A stretch of 64,000 nt of DNA from Thalassospira mesophila (GCF_002115755.1 NZ_JFKA01000006.1:164796-228795), one strand, 5' to 3'. Positions 9,227 through 18,834 are shown, counted from the stretch's first letter. Made by a program: numbers and translations. The notes: generated from the sequence alone by a model not told the origin.

Positions 9227-10513
9227 ATGGGCATGACACTTCTTTTAGGGCTGTTTGCGCTGGGGATTATCATCGGTATGCCGGTGGCCTTTGCGCTGGG
9301 CCTGGCGGCCCTGTCGGCGTTCTTTTACGAAGGGTTGCCACATTTTGTTGCCTTTCAGCGCCTGTCATCGGGGGTCGGCACCTATTCACTGCTGGCCATT
9401 CCGTTTTTCATCTTTGCCGGTGAATTAATGCTGCATGGCGGCATCGCCAACCGTCTGGTGCAATTTGCCACAGCCCTTGTCGGCAGTCGCCGGGGCGGGC
9501 TTGGCATTGTGAACGTGTTTTCGTCCATGCTGTTTGGCGGTATTTCCGGTTCTGCCGTGGCGGATACCTCGGCATTGGGGTCGATCCTTATTCCGATTAT
9601 GAAAAAGGAAGGTTACCGGGCCGATTATGCGGTGAATGTAACGGTAACATCGTCAATTGCGGGCATCATGATCCCGCCCAGCCATAATATGATCCTGTAT
9701 GCGGTGGCGGCCGGAGGCGGTATTTCGGTATCGCGGCTGTTTATGGCCGGGGTTGTGCCCGGTGTGCTGATGTGCGTGTTACTGGGTTTTGCCGCCTGGA
9801 TTGTTGCCGTGCGCCATGGTTATCCGTCGGTGCCGTTTCCGGGTTGGAAAGTGGTCGGGCAAACCGCCATTCGGGCGTTGCCGGGCTTTTTTACCGCCGT
9901 TATTATTGTTGGTGGCGTGTTAAGCGGCATTTTCACCGTGACGGAATCCGGGGCCATCGGGGTGGCCTATGCGCTGGTTATTACCGGGCTGGTTTACCGT
10001 GAATTGACCTGGGCCGGTTTTGTCATGGCGGTTCGCCAGGCATCAAAAACAACTGCGCTTGTGATGATACTGGTCGGCTGTGCGGCGGCATATGGGTATA
10101 TGCTGGCGTTTTATCAGGTGCCAGAGGCGCTGGCCGGTTTCATCACCGGCTATACCCAAAACCCCACCACAATCCTGCTGTTGATCAACGTCATGTTGCT
10201 GGTGGCCGGGATGGTGATGGACATGGCCGCCTTAATCCTGATTTGTACGCCGATCTTTTTGCCATTGGCCGTGCAGTTTGGTATGGATCCGATCCAGTTC
10301 GGTATGGTTCTGATGATGAATTTGGGCTTGGGCCTGTGTACACCGCCTGTGGGGTCGTGCCTGTTTGTGGGCTGTGCGATTGGCGGGGTGAAAATTGAAA
10401 AGGCGGTATTAACGATCTGGCCGTTTTATCTGGCAATTCTGGTGGCGCTGGCATTGACAACCTATGTCCCTGCTGTGTCGCTGACATTGCCCAATCTGGT
10501 TTTCGGCAATTGA
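9227..10513 (+). CDS. dctM: TRAP transporter large permease (DctM family)
   Basis: The 428-residue transport subunit, with about 12 membrane segments and the DctM signatures GGISGSAVADTSALG (near residue 105) and IPPSHNMILYA. The C-terminal half contains the matching LGLCTPPVG motif expected from the inverted-repeat architecture. It starts immediately after dctQ. Together with dctP and dctQ it forms a three-gene importer, and uronate dehydrogenase follows 43 bases later, probably in the same operon. Confidence 0.93.
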   Translation: MGMTLLLGLFALGIIIGMPVAFALGLAALSAFFYEGLPHFVAFQRLSSGVGTYSLLAIPFFIFAGELMLHGGIANRLVQFATALVGSRRGGLGIVNVFSSMLFGGISGSAVADTSALGSILIPIMKKEGYRADYAVNVTVTSSIAGIMIPPSHNMILYAVAAGGGISVSRLFMAGVVPGVLMCVLLGFAAWIVAVRHGYPSVPFPGWKVVGQTAIRALPGFFTAVIIVGGVLSGIFTVTESGAIGVAYALVITGLVYRELTWAGFVMAVRQASKTTALVMILVGCAAAYGYMLAFYQVPEALAGFITGYTQNPTTILLLINVMLLVAGMVMDMAALILICTPIFLPLAVQFGMDPIQFGMVLMMNLGLGLCTPPVGSCLFVGCAIGGVKIEKAVLTIWPFYLAILVALALTTYVPAVSLTLPNLVFGN

Positions 10514-10556
10514 TTGTTGCTGATATTTGGCTGAAATTTGCGAACAGGAGATCGTT

Positions 10557-11351
10557 ATGAAACGGCTTCTTATCACCGGCGCTGCCGGTAATCTGGGTAA
10601 AATTCTGCGCGAGGGGCTTAAAGGCTATGCCGATGTCCTGCGCTTGTCTGACATTGCCGATATGGATGCGGCCGGGCCAAACGAAGAAGTGGTCAAATGC
10701 GACCTTTCAGATCGTGCTGCGGTCCATGAACTGGTTAAGGATTGCGACGGGATCGTGCATCTGGGCGGGATCTCGATTGAAGCCGCATTTGATGATTTGC
10801 TGCAGGCCAATTTCCTTGGCACCTATAATATTTATGAAGCGGCACGCAAACACAGCGTAAAACGCATTATGTTTGCCAGTTCCAACCATGCCATCGGTTT
10901 TCACAAGCGCACGGAAATGCTTGATGAAAAATCCGAATTGCGGCCTGACAGCCTGTATGGTGTCGCAAAATGTTATGGCGAGGCATTGGCAAGTTATTAT
11001 TACGACAAGTTCGATCTGGAAACCGTCAGTGTGCGTATCGGCTCGTGCTTTCCCGAGCCCAAAGACCGCCGGATGTTGTCCACCTGGATGAGCCCACGGG
11101 ACTTTATTTCCCTGATCGAGGCAATTTTTAATGCCCCGATGACCGGCCATACCGTGATGTATGGTGTTTCGCCCAACAAAGCGGTGTGGTGGAGCAACGA
11201 TCACGCCGCCTATATTGGCTGGGAACCCAAGGATAGTTCGGAGGCGTTTCGCGCCGATGTGGAAGCCAAATTCCCGGAAGAAAACCGCCGCGACCCGGCT
11301 GTGATTTATCAGGGCGGGGCATTTGCCGCCCGGGGCCATTTTGAAGACTGA
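10557..11351 (+). CDS. udh: Uronate dehydrogenase (NAD-dependent)
   Basis: A 264-residue short-chain dehydrogenase of the extended NAD-epimerase type. It oxidises D-galacturonate or D-glucuronate to the aldarolactone. Features are the TGAAGNLG nucleotide loop (residues 7-14), HLGGIS, ASSNHAIG with the active-site Ser, and Tyr134/Lys138 (YGVAK). Those two positions and the overall sequence match my memory of the Agrobacterium Udh. ATG 10557 has an AGGAG site six bases upstream and is preferred to the in-frame TTG at 10527. This gene identifies the cluster as an oxidative uronate pathway. Confidence 0.93.
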   Translation: MKRLLITGAAGNLGKILREGLKGYADVLRLSDIADMDAAGPNEEVVKCDLSDRAAVHELVKDCDGIVHLGGISIEAAFDDLLQANFLGTYNIYEAARKHSVKRIMFASSNHAIGFHKRTEMLDEKSELRPDSLYGVAKCYGEALASYYYDKFDLETVSVRIGSCFPEPKDRRMLSTWMSPRDFISLIEAIFNAPMTGHTVMYGVSPNKAVWWSNDHAAYIGWEPKDSSEAFRADVEAKFPEENRRDPAVIYQGGAFAARGHFED

Positions 11352-11397
11352 TTATAACGGTTTTTAAAACCTGACCCAAATTTTGAAATTGACGCGC

Positions 11398-11428
11398 ACA
11401 GGCCCGTCTTATTTACAGGCGGGCCTGT
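11398..11428. terminator. Convergent-gene terminator hairpin
   Basis: ACAGGCCCG pairs with CGGGCCTGT across a 13-base loop, between the ends of udh and nirV. Its stem sequence resembles that of the terminator at 972. Confidence 0.6.
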
Positions 11429-11449
11429 TGGCTTATCTGCAATGGAAAT

Positions 11450-12202
11450 TTAAAGCGGGTTTTTGTCTGTTACCAGCCGGAAACCAAGATGGGCTGGCGG
11501 CGTGCCAACGGCACAGCCACCCCGGGCGGGGTCGCGGACCAGATAGGGGATAACTGCCATATGTTCACCGGCTGCATAAAAAGCCGGGCAGCGATCCTTG
11601 CTGACAGGGGCTGCGTTTTCATTTCCGGCATAACAATCATCTGTCCATTCCCACACACTGCCATCAAGGTCAGCAATGCCTTCGGCCGTGGTTGAAAAGC
11701 TGCCCTGATCGCGCAAGGCGCGGGGTGGCAAGTCTGCGGTCAAATAGGTTGAAGCCCATTTTAGTTCAGGGCTGGTAAATGCCGGGGCGTGTTTTTCGGG
11801 CAGGACTTTAGCGGCCATAAATGCCCATTCTTTGGTCGTTGGCAGGCGAAACGGGTGGCGGGATTTGGCGTTAACCCAGGCAAGATATTGCGAAACATCA
11901 AGATGGTTCAAATCTGTTGCCGGAACTTTGGCGGGGTCGCGCCCGACAGGCGGGCGTCGTTTTTCGCTGCACGCGCCATCGTTATGGCAGGCATTCCACT
12001 CAGCGATGCTTAATTCATATTTTTGAACATAAATTTTATGGCCATCAGGCAGCGTTACCGGATGTTCCGCCATTTGGGGAACATAGCGCAAATCGGGGCC
12101 GCGCTCCTGGCACGCCGCCCCGATCAGCATGACCACCGCCAGCAGTCCGGCAACGGCAACATGTGTTGCGCGAGAACCAGCCTGAGTGGCGGTGGGTTTC
12201 AT
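11450..12202 (-). CDS. nirV: NirV-like SUMF1/FGE-domain protein
   Basis: A 250-residue exported protein, probably a lipoprotein: a hydrophobic N-terminus ends in LIGAAC at about residue 30. A formylglycine-generating-enzyme-like (SUMF1) domain follows, with FRLPTTKEWAFMA, DLDGSVWEWTDDC and the closing HLGFRLV segments. It lacks an obvious pair of active-site cysteines of genuine sulfatase-modifying enzymes. Proteins of this type encoded directly after nirK are called NirV; their role in denitrification is unsettled. It sits 13 bases downstream of nirK on the same strand, at the end of the pazS-nirK-nirV operon. Confidence 0.85.
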   Translation of the reverse strand: MKPTATQAGSRATHVAVAGLLAVVMLIGAACQERGPDLRYVPQMAEHPVTLPDGHKIYVQKYELSIAEWNACHNDGACSEKRRPPVGRDPAKVPATDLNHLDVSQYLAWVNAKSRHPFRLPTTKEWAFMAAKVLPEKHAPAFTSPELKWASTYLTADLPPRALRDQGSFSTTAEGIADLDGSVWEWTDDCYAGNENAAPVSKDRCPAFYAAGEHMAVIPYLVRDPARGGCAVGTPPAHLGFRLVTDKNPL

Positions 12203-12215
12203 GTTTTATCTCCTG

Positions 12216-13439
12216 CTATGCGCTAAACGGGCGGGGTGCGGCGACCTGTTCCATCAGGCTGTTGTCCCATTCGCCTTCAACCACAAAATGGGCGGTGGCC
12301 CCCAAAAGGGCAGCTTCGATCAGGTTGTGGTTCACATAGGCGTAAACGCCGGGCTGCTTGAAGGTGTACATCGCGGCACCGGCACTGCCGCCGCGAATGA
12401 ACCAGGTTTCAAGCCCGGTTTGCGGGGCGTCGCCAAATGTGCCGGTTTCCCAGACATAATCGCCATGACCCCCGATCATGTGCGGTCGGGTATCGCGGTT
12501 TGCCTGATTGTGGATGATCAAAACCGTTTCGCCGACCTTGGCCCGCAGGGCGTGATCGCCGGTTAAGGCCCCAACCGAACCATTGAAGACAGAGTGGGTC
12601 GGTATCAGGGTCCGCATGGCCTCGACGCTGTCAGCGTAATCGTCGCCTGCGGCTTTATAGGTTTTATAGTCGCCGTTTTCATCGTGCGGCAGGTAGAAAT
12701 CCTGTTCGCCAACATAAGAAACGCTGTCATAGCGCAGGGCTTTGCCGTCGCGGTCTTTTAACCCGTCACGCGGCAAAATCATGACAGCACCATTCATGCC
12801 ATGGGTGACATGATAGGGGATCATCGCCCCACCGGGCGCACAATGATAGGTGAAGACACCGGGCTTTATGGCTTTAAAGCGCAGGATGGTTTCTTCGCCC
12901 GGATAAACATGGGTTAACCCGCCGCCGCCAAGCGCACCGGTGGAGGCATGAAAATCGATATTGTGTTCCATCGCATTGGATGCGGGGTTACGCAGTGTCA
13001 GTTCGATATAATCGCCTTCATGGGCAATGATCATGGGGCCGGGAACCGACCCGTTATATGTCAGCGCCCAAATGCTGGCCCCGGTATCTTCATCAACTGT
13101 CAAAAGCCTTTCATCAATCGTCATGGTGACTTCGACGATTTTCGGGCCGCCGGTTGCGACCTGGTCGTGCTGGGGAACGAAGGGCGGTGCGACCAGTTCC
13201 TGTTTGACGCGGGTATAGCCTGTCAAATCGGCCGGTTTGGCTTTGGCCTGGCTGTTGGCTTCGGCCTTGGCCAGATGAACCGGGACGTTGCGCGGTGTTA
13301 CCAGTTTGGGGCGGGCGGCTATCGGCTGGGCGCTCGCCCCTGTGCTAAACGCGGCCGCGGCGGCCCCTGCCAGAAAACCACCCTTCAGGATGTTGCGGCG
13401 ATTGATTTTAAGGTCTTCCGGGTTGAACAGTTTACGCAT
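12216..13439 (-). CDS. nirK: Copper-containing nitrite reductase
   Basis: It reduces nitrite to nitric oxide in the periplasm. The 407-residue precursor has a twin-arginine signal (NRRNILKGG, residues 13-20) and two cupredoxin domains. Type 1 copper ligands are His159, Cys200, His210 and Met215; type 2 ligands are His164, His199 and the His of YVNHNLIEA. Catalytic Asp162 is present. The start is ATG 13439: the ribosome site GGAGG lies inside the longer TTG-started frame. An Ala/Lys-rich stretch of about 30 residues before the first domain makes it longer than many class I enzymes. It lies 62 bases after the pseudoazurin gene. Confidence 0.97.
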   Translation of the reverse strand: MRKLFNPEDLKINRRNILKGGFLAGAAAAAFSTGASAQPIAARPKLVTPRNVPVHLAKAEANSQAKAKPADLTGYTRVKQELVAPPFVPQHDQVATGGPKIVEVTMTIDERLLTVDEDTGASIWALTYNGSVPGPMIIAHEGDYIELTLRNPASNAMEHNIDFHASTGALGGGGLTHVYPGEETILRFKAIKPGVFTYHCAPGGAMIPYHVTHGMNGAVMILPRDGLKDRDGKALRYDSVSYVGEQDFYLPHDENGDYKTYKAAGDDYADSVEAMRTLIPTHSVFNGSVGALTGDHALRAKVGETVLIIHNQANRDTRPHMIGGHGDYVWETGTFGDAPQTGLETWFIRGGSAGAAMYTFKQPGVYAYVNHNLIEAALLGATAHFVVEGEWDNSLMEQVAAPRPFSA

Positions 13440-13501
13440 TGTTGCCTCCAATAATTCGGTGTGCCAAGGCTGCTTGGCAGGTGTGCTGGAAAATTCCGGG
13501 T

Positions 13502-13933
13502 TCAGAGTTTCGAAAGTTGGGTTTCGAAGCGGTCTTTGGCCTTTTTGGGGAGACGGCCGGCCAGAAAATCGGCAGGGGCTGTTGTTGCGTCACCGACAAC
13601 AATCGTCATGACCATGCCCATTGCGAAATGGGGTTTGCATTCGATGGCATAGAAGCCTTCGACATCAAAATTGACGTCGATTTCCTTGCTCAGCCGCCCG
13701 GCGAAGGGTTCGGCCCCGGCGGGGATCATGGCATTTATGCTTTCGGCATTATGACCTTTGCTGGTGGGGATAAATTTAACCGTGTCGCCGGGCGCAATCC
13801 GCAAAAAATCGGGTTCAAACACCATTGTCTGATTGCCGCTTTTGTTCAGCATCTTGACTTCAAAGGTGTCGGCCATTGCGGTTCCGCCCATAAGAGCAGC
13901 AAAAAGTAGCGCGGTTGTCAGTGTACGAAGCAT
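13502..13933 (-). CDS. pazS: Pseudoazurin
   Basis: A 143-residue type 1 (blue) copper protein with a signal peptide cleaved after AMA (residue 21). Copper ligands are His61 (SKGHNAES), Cys99, His102 and Met107 ([10 protein letters not shown]). It carries electrons to NirK in the periplasm, and its gene directly precedes nirK. The true start is ATG 13933, with an AGGAAAGG site upstream; the 27 extra in-frame codons upstream have no such site and overlap the promoter. It is probably transcribed from the NnrR-type site 70 bases upstream, together with nirK and nirV. Confidence 0.94.
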   Translation of the reverse strand: MLRTLTTALLFAALMGGTAMADTFEVKMLNKSGNQTMVFEPDFLRIAPGDTVKFIPTSKGHNAESINAMIPAGAEPFAGRLSKEIDVNFDVEGFYAIECKPHFAMGMVMTIVVGDATTAPADFLAGRLPKKAKDRFETQLSKL

Positions 13934-14002
13934 TTTCAGACCCTTTCCTTGTTCTTTTTTCGTGTGTTGAGGGTCAAAATACGCCGCCGGCAGATATAAA
14001 CT

Positions 14003-14016
14003 TTGCGCTAGCACAA
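14003..14016. promoter_or_regulatory. NnrR/Dnr/FNR-type box
   Basis: TTGCGCTAGCACAA fits TTG-N8-CAA and is symmetric at all but one base pair. It lies between divergent pazS and the Crp/Fnr regulator gene, 70 bases from one start and 76 from the other. This is a plausible activator position for denitrification genes and for autoregulation. Confidence 0.7.
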
Positions 14017-14091
14017 CCTTTGTTGTGAATTTAAGGCGACAAAAATCAAACGGTATGGGAGTTTCTGTTCCGTAGTGGGGATGGAGAGGAC

Positions 14092-14814
14092 ATGGACGAT
14101 CATATTCAGTTCAAGTCATTGACCAGACTTGATGAAAGTCTGCTGGCGCACATACCGCCGTTTTCGTTGCTTGAGCACAGCCAGATCCGCGAGATCCTTG
14201 ATCACGCGACGGTGCGCCGCTATGCCGAAGGGGTGCCCGTGTTTTGCGAGGGCGACCCTGCAGAGCGGTTTTTTATGGTGCTCGATGGTTATATTCGGGT
14301 CTTGCGCATTACGCCGTGCGGCGAGCAGGTCATTGCACTGCATATTCCCAGTGGTCAGTTGTTTGGCATTGCCAAGGCCATCGGTCGGGATGCCTATCCG
14401 GCAACGGCGGTAACGGCATCCGAGGCAATTATCCTGAGTTGGCCGACACAGATCTGGGATTATTTTGTGGTTAATTATCCCGGTTTTGCCACCGAGACTT
14501 ATAAAGTTGTGGGCGAGCGGATGGGGGAGTTGAATATGCGTGTGGTCGAATTGGCGACACAGCAGGTCGAGCAGCGGGTTGCCAATACGCTGTTACGGCT
14601 GGTCAATCAGACGGGCCGCAAGGTTGAAGGCGGTATTGAAGTTGATTTTTCCATTACCCGGCAGGATTTGTCCGAGATGACAGCCACAACTCTGCACACA
14701 ATCAGCCGATTGTTAAGTGCATGGGAAAAGCAAGGGCTGGTGAAAAGCCGTCGCAAGCATATTGTGGTCAGCGATCCGCAGCGTCTGGTCGCGCTGGGGC
14801 AACATCATGCTTGA
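14092..14814 (+). CDS. nnrR: Crp/Fnr-family regulator, NnrR-like
   Basis: A 240-residue regulator: N-terminal cyclic-nucleotide-type beta-barrel (residues about 25-140), dimer helix, and C-terminal helix-turn-helix (ITRQDLSEMTATTLHTISRL, about 188-207). There is no N-terminal cysteine cluster for a 4Fe-4S centre, so it is not FNR itself. With nirK next door, the NO-responsive NnrR/DnrD group is the best fit. It would bind the TTG-N8-CAA box in its own divergent promoter region. Which subgroup it belongs to needs a phylogeny. Confidence 0.8.
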   Translation: MDDHIQFKSLTRLDESLLAHIPPFSLLEHSQIREILDHATVRRYAEGVPVFCEGDPAERFFMVLDGYIRVLRITPCGEQVIALHIPSGQLFGIAKAIGRDAYPATAVTASEAIILSWPTQIWDYFVVNYPGFATETYKVVGERMGELNMRVVELATQQVEQRVANTLLRLVNQTGRKVEGGIEVDFSITRQDLSEMTATTLHTISRLLSAWEKQGLVKSRRKHIVVSDPQRLVALGQHHA

Positions 14815-14820
14815 GTTTCC

Positions 14821-16821
14821 TTAACGTCGCCGGGCCGAAAGAACCAGAAAATATCCTGTGCCAATCAACGCAGCAATAAGCCCGGTGGGCAGTTGTTGTG
14901 GATATAAAATATTACGCGCCAGCCATTCGGCCACCATCATCACATTGGCCCCGATCAGGATTGCGCCGATCAAATGCGCGCCCGCCAGCCGAAAACCGGC
15001 AATACGCGCCAGATGCGGTGCCATTAACCCGACAAAACTAAGCGGACCAACCAGCAGGGTGGATACCGCGGCCAATATTGCCGCCCCCATCATCATTGCC
15101 AGACGGAACATCGAAATACCCAACCCCAGCGACACCGCCTGGTCTGGCCCCATCGATGCCAGTTCAAGCGGACGTCGTGCCAGCAGGGTGAGAATTGTCA
15201 GGATCGCGGTTATCATGGCAACGGCGATCACTTCATCCATGCGGGTGAAATAGGTTGTTCCGGCCAGCCACGAAATCAGCATGGTGGCCTTTGTTCCGCT
15301 ATGGGTCATGGCAATGCGCACGACAGACCCTAAAATGGCGGTAATTGCCAAACCGTTCAGCAATAAATAATGCGGCGCGTGGCTGAAATTGCGGCACAGG
15401 CCCAATAGCACCATCAGGGCAATAACGCCGCCAACCGCCCCGATCAGCATAAGGTCGGTGCGGCCATCAATACCAAAATAAACCATGGCAATGATCATGG
15501 CCAATGCGGTGGCCGAACTGACGCCGGTTATTTCGGGGCTGGCCATGGGGTTATGGCCCACCCGCTGGATCAGCGTCCCCGATACGGCAAGGGCCGCGCC
15601 GCAGACAATGGCCGCAAGCGTGCGCTGGGCGCGATCGCCAACGGTGCTGGTAAAGGCAAATAAATCTGCTATCGGGGTGAAAACGACATCACCCTGCCCA
15701 TCAAGTGATACCAGCAGCGACAGTGCCAGGCCCGCCAGCAACCCGACAAACAAAAGCACCATCAAGACATGTTTCGCGGCGAGGTTATAATCCGCCGGGT
15801 GATCCTGGCTGTTGGCATTGCCATCGGGCATGATGCGGGCCTTGCGCAGGATGACAATAACAAATGGGGCCCCGATCAGGGCGGTTGCCGCCCCGGTCGG
15901 GAAAATGTCGCCGCCGGTACCGGCAAACTGACGCATGACATAATCAATCACCACCAGCCCGCAACCGCCAACCAGAAGCGACATGGGCAACAAGGATTTT
16001 GACCGGGTAAAGCCGACAAAGCGCAGGGTGGCGGGAACGGCAAGGCCGATAAAGCCGATCATGCCAACCGCGGAAATTATGCTGGCGGTGATAAAGATGG
16101 CGATGGTCAGAATGATCAGACGAAGCCATTTAACCGGCGCGCCAAGCGAATTGGCGGTGTCATCGCCCAATGCCAGAATATCAAGTGGGCGTGTCAGCGC
16201 AAAAATGGCAATAATGCCCAGTACCAGCCGGGGGGCAAGATAACAGGCGCTGTCCCAGCCGTTTTGGGCAAGGTCGCCCGCCCCCCACATAAAGATTGAA
16301 TCCAGATATTGCTGGTTAAACAGCATAAAAATTTGCGTTGCCGAATGCAGCAGCAAATTAACAATCATACCCGCCAGGATCAGCCAAAGGGTGGCGTTAC
16401 TGCGCCCCGATGCGATCAGATAAACAATGCCCAGCGCAATCATGCCACCGGCAAGGGTGAAAACATCCTGAAACGGGGCAAGGCTGGCCGGGGCCATGAC
16501 CAGAAAAATGGTTAATGCCAGTTCAACCCCGGCCCCGACGCCAAGGGTTGTTGGCGAGGCCAGCGGATTGCGAAATATGGTTTGAATGGCGGCCCCGGCA
16601 ACGGCCAGCCCGGCCCCGCACATAAAGGCCATCGCCGTGCGCGGCAGGGTGCTGTAATGGAAAAATATCTGATCAAACCGGCTGTCGTCGGGCGTAAACA
16701 GTGCTTGCCATGCGGTGCCGCCTTGAAGGAACGGCAACAGGTCGACAAATATGCTGCCAATTGCCAATAAGCCAAACAGGGCTGGAATAATGGTCGCGGC
16801 GCGGGCGGGACGCATGATCAT
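14821..16821 (-). CDS. fhuB: Fused FecCD-type iron-hydroxamate permease (FhuB-like)
   Basis: A 666-residue inner-membrane permease made of two tandem FecCD/BtuC domains (about 1-335 and 336-666), the FhuB arrangement. Each half has the cytoplasmic Gly-rich coupling loop (GFIGLAVPATLRF in the first, FVGLMAPHLAR in the second). Its start overlaps the stop of the binding-protein gene by four bases (ATGA), showing tight coupling. It moves ferric hydroxamate siderophore across the inner membrane, powered by the ATPase encoded first in this operon. No TonB-dependent receptor is encoded nearby. Confidence 0.92.
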   Translation of the reverse strand: MIMRPARAATIIPALFGLLAIGSIFVDLLPFLQGGTAWQALFTPDDSRFDQIFFHYSTLPRTAMAFMCGAGLAVAGAAIQTIFRNPLASPTTLGVGAGVELALTIFLVMAPASLAPFQDVFTLAGGMIALGIVYLIASGRSNATLWLILAGMIVNLLLHSATQIFMLFNQQYLDSIFMWGAGDLAQNGWDSACYLAPRLVLGIIAIFALTRPLDILALGDDTANSLGAPVKWLRLIILTIAIFITASIISAVGMIGFIGLAVPATLRFVGFTRSKSLLPMSLLVGGCGLVVIDYVMRQFAGTGGDIFPTGAATALIGAPFVIVILRKARIMPDGNANSQDHPADYNLAAKHVLMVLLFVGLLAGLALSLLVSLDGQGDVVFTPIADLFAFTSTVGDRAQRTLAAIVCGAALAVSGTLIQRVGHNPMASPEITGVSSATALAMIIAMVYFGIDGRTDLMLIGAVGGVIALMVLLGLCRNFSHAPHYLLLNGLAITAILGSVVRIAMTHSGTKATMLISWLAGTTYFTRMDEVIAVAMITAILTILTLLARRPLELASMGPDQAVSLGLGISMFRLAMMMGAAILAAVSTLLVGPLSFVGLMAPHLARIAGFRLAGAHLIGAILIGANVMMVAEWLARNILYPQQLPTGLIAALIGTGYFLVLSARRR

Positions 16822-17753
16822 TTATAAGGCCCGTTTTCGATTTGGGCCGCCAGCAAATCGGCAAAGCGCATGGCCGAATATACCCCGCCATAGGTCCAGA
16901 CAGGGGGCACCTGATAAACCCGGTTGTTGCGCGCAAAGCCCTGCATTTTCCACAGCGGCGACGACACAATACGCTGGCGTACAGGGGCGGGGGTGGGCTC
17001 GATAAAGGCGATGGTATCGTTGGCAAAGGGGGCCAGCAGTTCCAACCCGCCGCGGGCAAAGCCCCAGCCGGTTGTTTCGCCGTTATAGGCCGTCGGGATG
17101 TTCATGGCGGCAAGCACGGTATTGGGCAGGGACGGGGGCCCAAACACATTAATTTGGGCATCGGAATTGATGCGGATAACGGCGAGGCGTTGATCGGGGC
17201 CAAGAATGGCGCGAATACGCGCGCCGTCTTGCGCCAGCGTTTCGTCCAGCAATTGCAGGATTTCGTTGGCGCGTTGTTCGCGCCCCGTCACTGCCGCAAT
17301 CTGGCGTGTGGTGTTGATGATGCTTTGCAGGGCCGGTTTGGCGTTGTTAAAGGTTGAAATCACCATGGTCGGGGCAATTTCGGACAAGGCATCATAGGCC
17401 ATGGCCAGTTCCTTGCTGATCAGGATCAGGTCAGGTTTTGCCTTGCGCAGGGCTTCCATATTGGGGGATTGGCGCTGGCCGATATCAACAAAACCGGCAG
17501 GCAGGTCGGGTTTGACCACCCATTCGCGGTAATCTTGCGGGTCGGCAATGGCAACCGGGGCTAGCCCCAGCGCAATTACGGTTTCGGTGAGGGACCAGTT
17601 GGTCACCGCGATGCGGGTGGGGGGTGTTTCGAATGCAACACTACCCATTTCATGGGTGTAAGTTTTGCTTTCAGCATGCACCGGCAGGGGGTGGAACGCC
17701 ATGGCACAGAGGGTGCCGATGGTAAAAATGGCAAACATAAATGTACGGCGCAT
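16818..17753 (-). CDS. fhuD: Iron-siderophore periplasmic binding protein (FhuD-like)
   Basis: A 311-residue periplasmic receptor with an N-terminal signal peptide (hydrophobic to about residue 27, VHA). It has the class III binding-protein layout of two lobes joined by a long helix: PPTRIAVTNWSLTET, NMEALRKAKPDLILIS and a C-terminal WTYGGVYSAMRFADLL helix. Together with the FhuC and FhuB partners this indicates hydroxamate siderophore uptake. It sits between fhuC (9 bases away) and fhuB (4-base overlap). Confidence 0.88.
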   Translation of the reverse strand: MRRTFMFAIFTIGTLCAMAFHPLPVHAESKTYTHEMGSVAFETPPTRIAVTNWSLTETVIALGLAPVAIADPQDYREWVVKPDLPAGFVDIGQRQSPNMEALRKAKPDLILISKELAMAYDALSEIAPTMVISTFNNAKPALQSIINTTRQIAAVTGREQRANEILQLLDETLAQDGARIRAILGPDQRLAVIRINSDAQINVFGPPSLPNTVLAAMNIPTAYNGETTGWGFARGGLELLAPFANDTIAFIEPTPAPVRQRIVSSPLWKMQGFARNNRVYQVPPVWTYGGVYSAMRFADLLAAQIENGPYK

Positions 17754-17762
17754 GGTGGCCCT

Positions 17763-18539
17763 CTATGCGATGTAGCTGATGGAAATGTTGGATTGGGGCA
17801 CGGTGATTACGCCAATGTCGGCATCGTAAATGTGCTGTAATGTATCGGCCTGCATAAAGTCCCGGGCATCGCCCTGCCAGCAGGTTGTGCCGTGGCGCAA
17901 GGCCAAGATATGGTCGGCGAAACGCCCTACCATGTCGATATCATGCAAAACGGCAATCACGGTCAGGCCGATGGTGTTTTTCAAATCCGACACCAGGTGC
18001 AAAATGTCGCGTTGGTGGCCGACATCAAGGGCGCTTGTTGGTTCATCAAGCAGCAAAATGGGCGCATCTTGTGCCAATAACATCGCAAGCCACACCCGTT
18101 GGCGTTCGCCGCCTGACAGGCTGGAAACCAGCCGGTCGGCAAAGCCGTCAACATGGGTTTGCACCATTGCCTGATCGATTTTTTCGTAATCAGACGCACG
18201 ATAACGGCCAAACGCCCCACGCCACGGATAACGCCCGAAACCGACCAGTTCGCGCACGCTGAGATGCGGTGGTACCGTGGGGTTTTGCGGCAGATAGGCC
18301 ACCTTGCGGGCAAAATCGCGGATGGAATGATCGGTCAATGCGACCGTCCCCATGCGAATATCACCGCTAAACTGGCGGTATTTGCGGGCAAGTATTTTAA
18401 GAAGCGTGCTTTTCCCCGACCCGTTATGCCCGACAATGGCCGAAAACGCGCGGGTGGGAAACGATACGGTAATATCAGACAGCAGGGTTTTGGCGGCTTT
18501 GCCTTCGGTGCGAAAGCCTACATCCTTTAGATCAAACAT
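17763..18539 (-). CDS. fhuC: Iron-siderophore ABC transporter ATPase (FhuC-like)
   Basis: A 258-residue ATPase with Walker A GHNGSGKST (residues about 37-45), a Q-loop in YLPQNP, signature LSGGERQR, Walker B ILLLDEPTSALD and the switch His in AVLHDIDM. The sequence is typical of FepC/FhuC family members. It is first in the operon fhuC-fhuD-fhuB, with a Fur-type box 73 bases upstream of its start. Confidence 0.92.
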   Translation of the reverse strand: MFDLKDVGFRTEGKAAKTLLSDITVSFPTRAFSAIVGHNGSGKSTLLKILARKYRQFSGDIRMGTVALTDHSIRDFARKVAYLPQNPTVPPHLSVRELVGFGRYPWRGAFGRYRASDYEKIDQAMVQTHVDGFADRLVSSLSGGERQRVWLAMLLAQDAPILLLDEPTSALDVGHQRDILHLVSDLKNTIGLTVIAVLHDIDMVGRFADHILALRHGTTCWQGDARDFMQADTLQHIYDADIGVITVPQSNISISYIA

Positions 18540-18611
18540 CGCTTATTAAACTCGGTTGGGGCATGGCCGCATGACGGGGAACGGGCACGGAAACGCTGTC
18601 AGCTACAATTA

Positions 18612-18626
18612 TGAGAATGCTTATCA
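18612..18626. promoter_or_regulatory. Fur-box-like site
   Basis: TGAGAATGCTTATCA matches the 7-1-7 Fur consensus (TGATAAT-N-ATTATCA) at 12 of 14 positions. It lies just upstream of the fhuCDB operon, consistent with iron repression. Confidence 0.65.
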
Positions 18627-18834
18627 ATAACGTGGCCTAAATGCAACCGAGTTGCGATTGCATATCGAAAATGCCGTGTGTGTCCTTTTGTATTATTTTA
18701 TGGCTTTTCAGCCGGCGCTGCCCGCGTTAGCAATAACGATGCGGGTTTTCGGGGTATTTTGTACGCCGCTTTCATCAGCCAAACACCGCCAAACGCAGTA
18801 TCAAGCCGTTAAAGGGCATAATCAGGGAAACGCC

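Noticed and set aside
13440..13451. TTG start for nirK four codons upstream
   Set aside because: Those codons contain the GGAGG ribosome site for ATG 13439.
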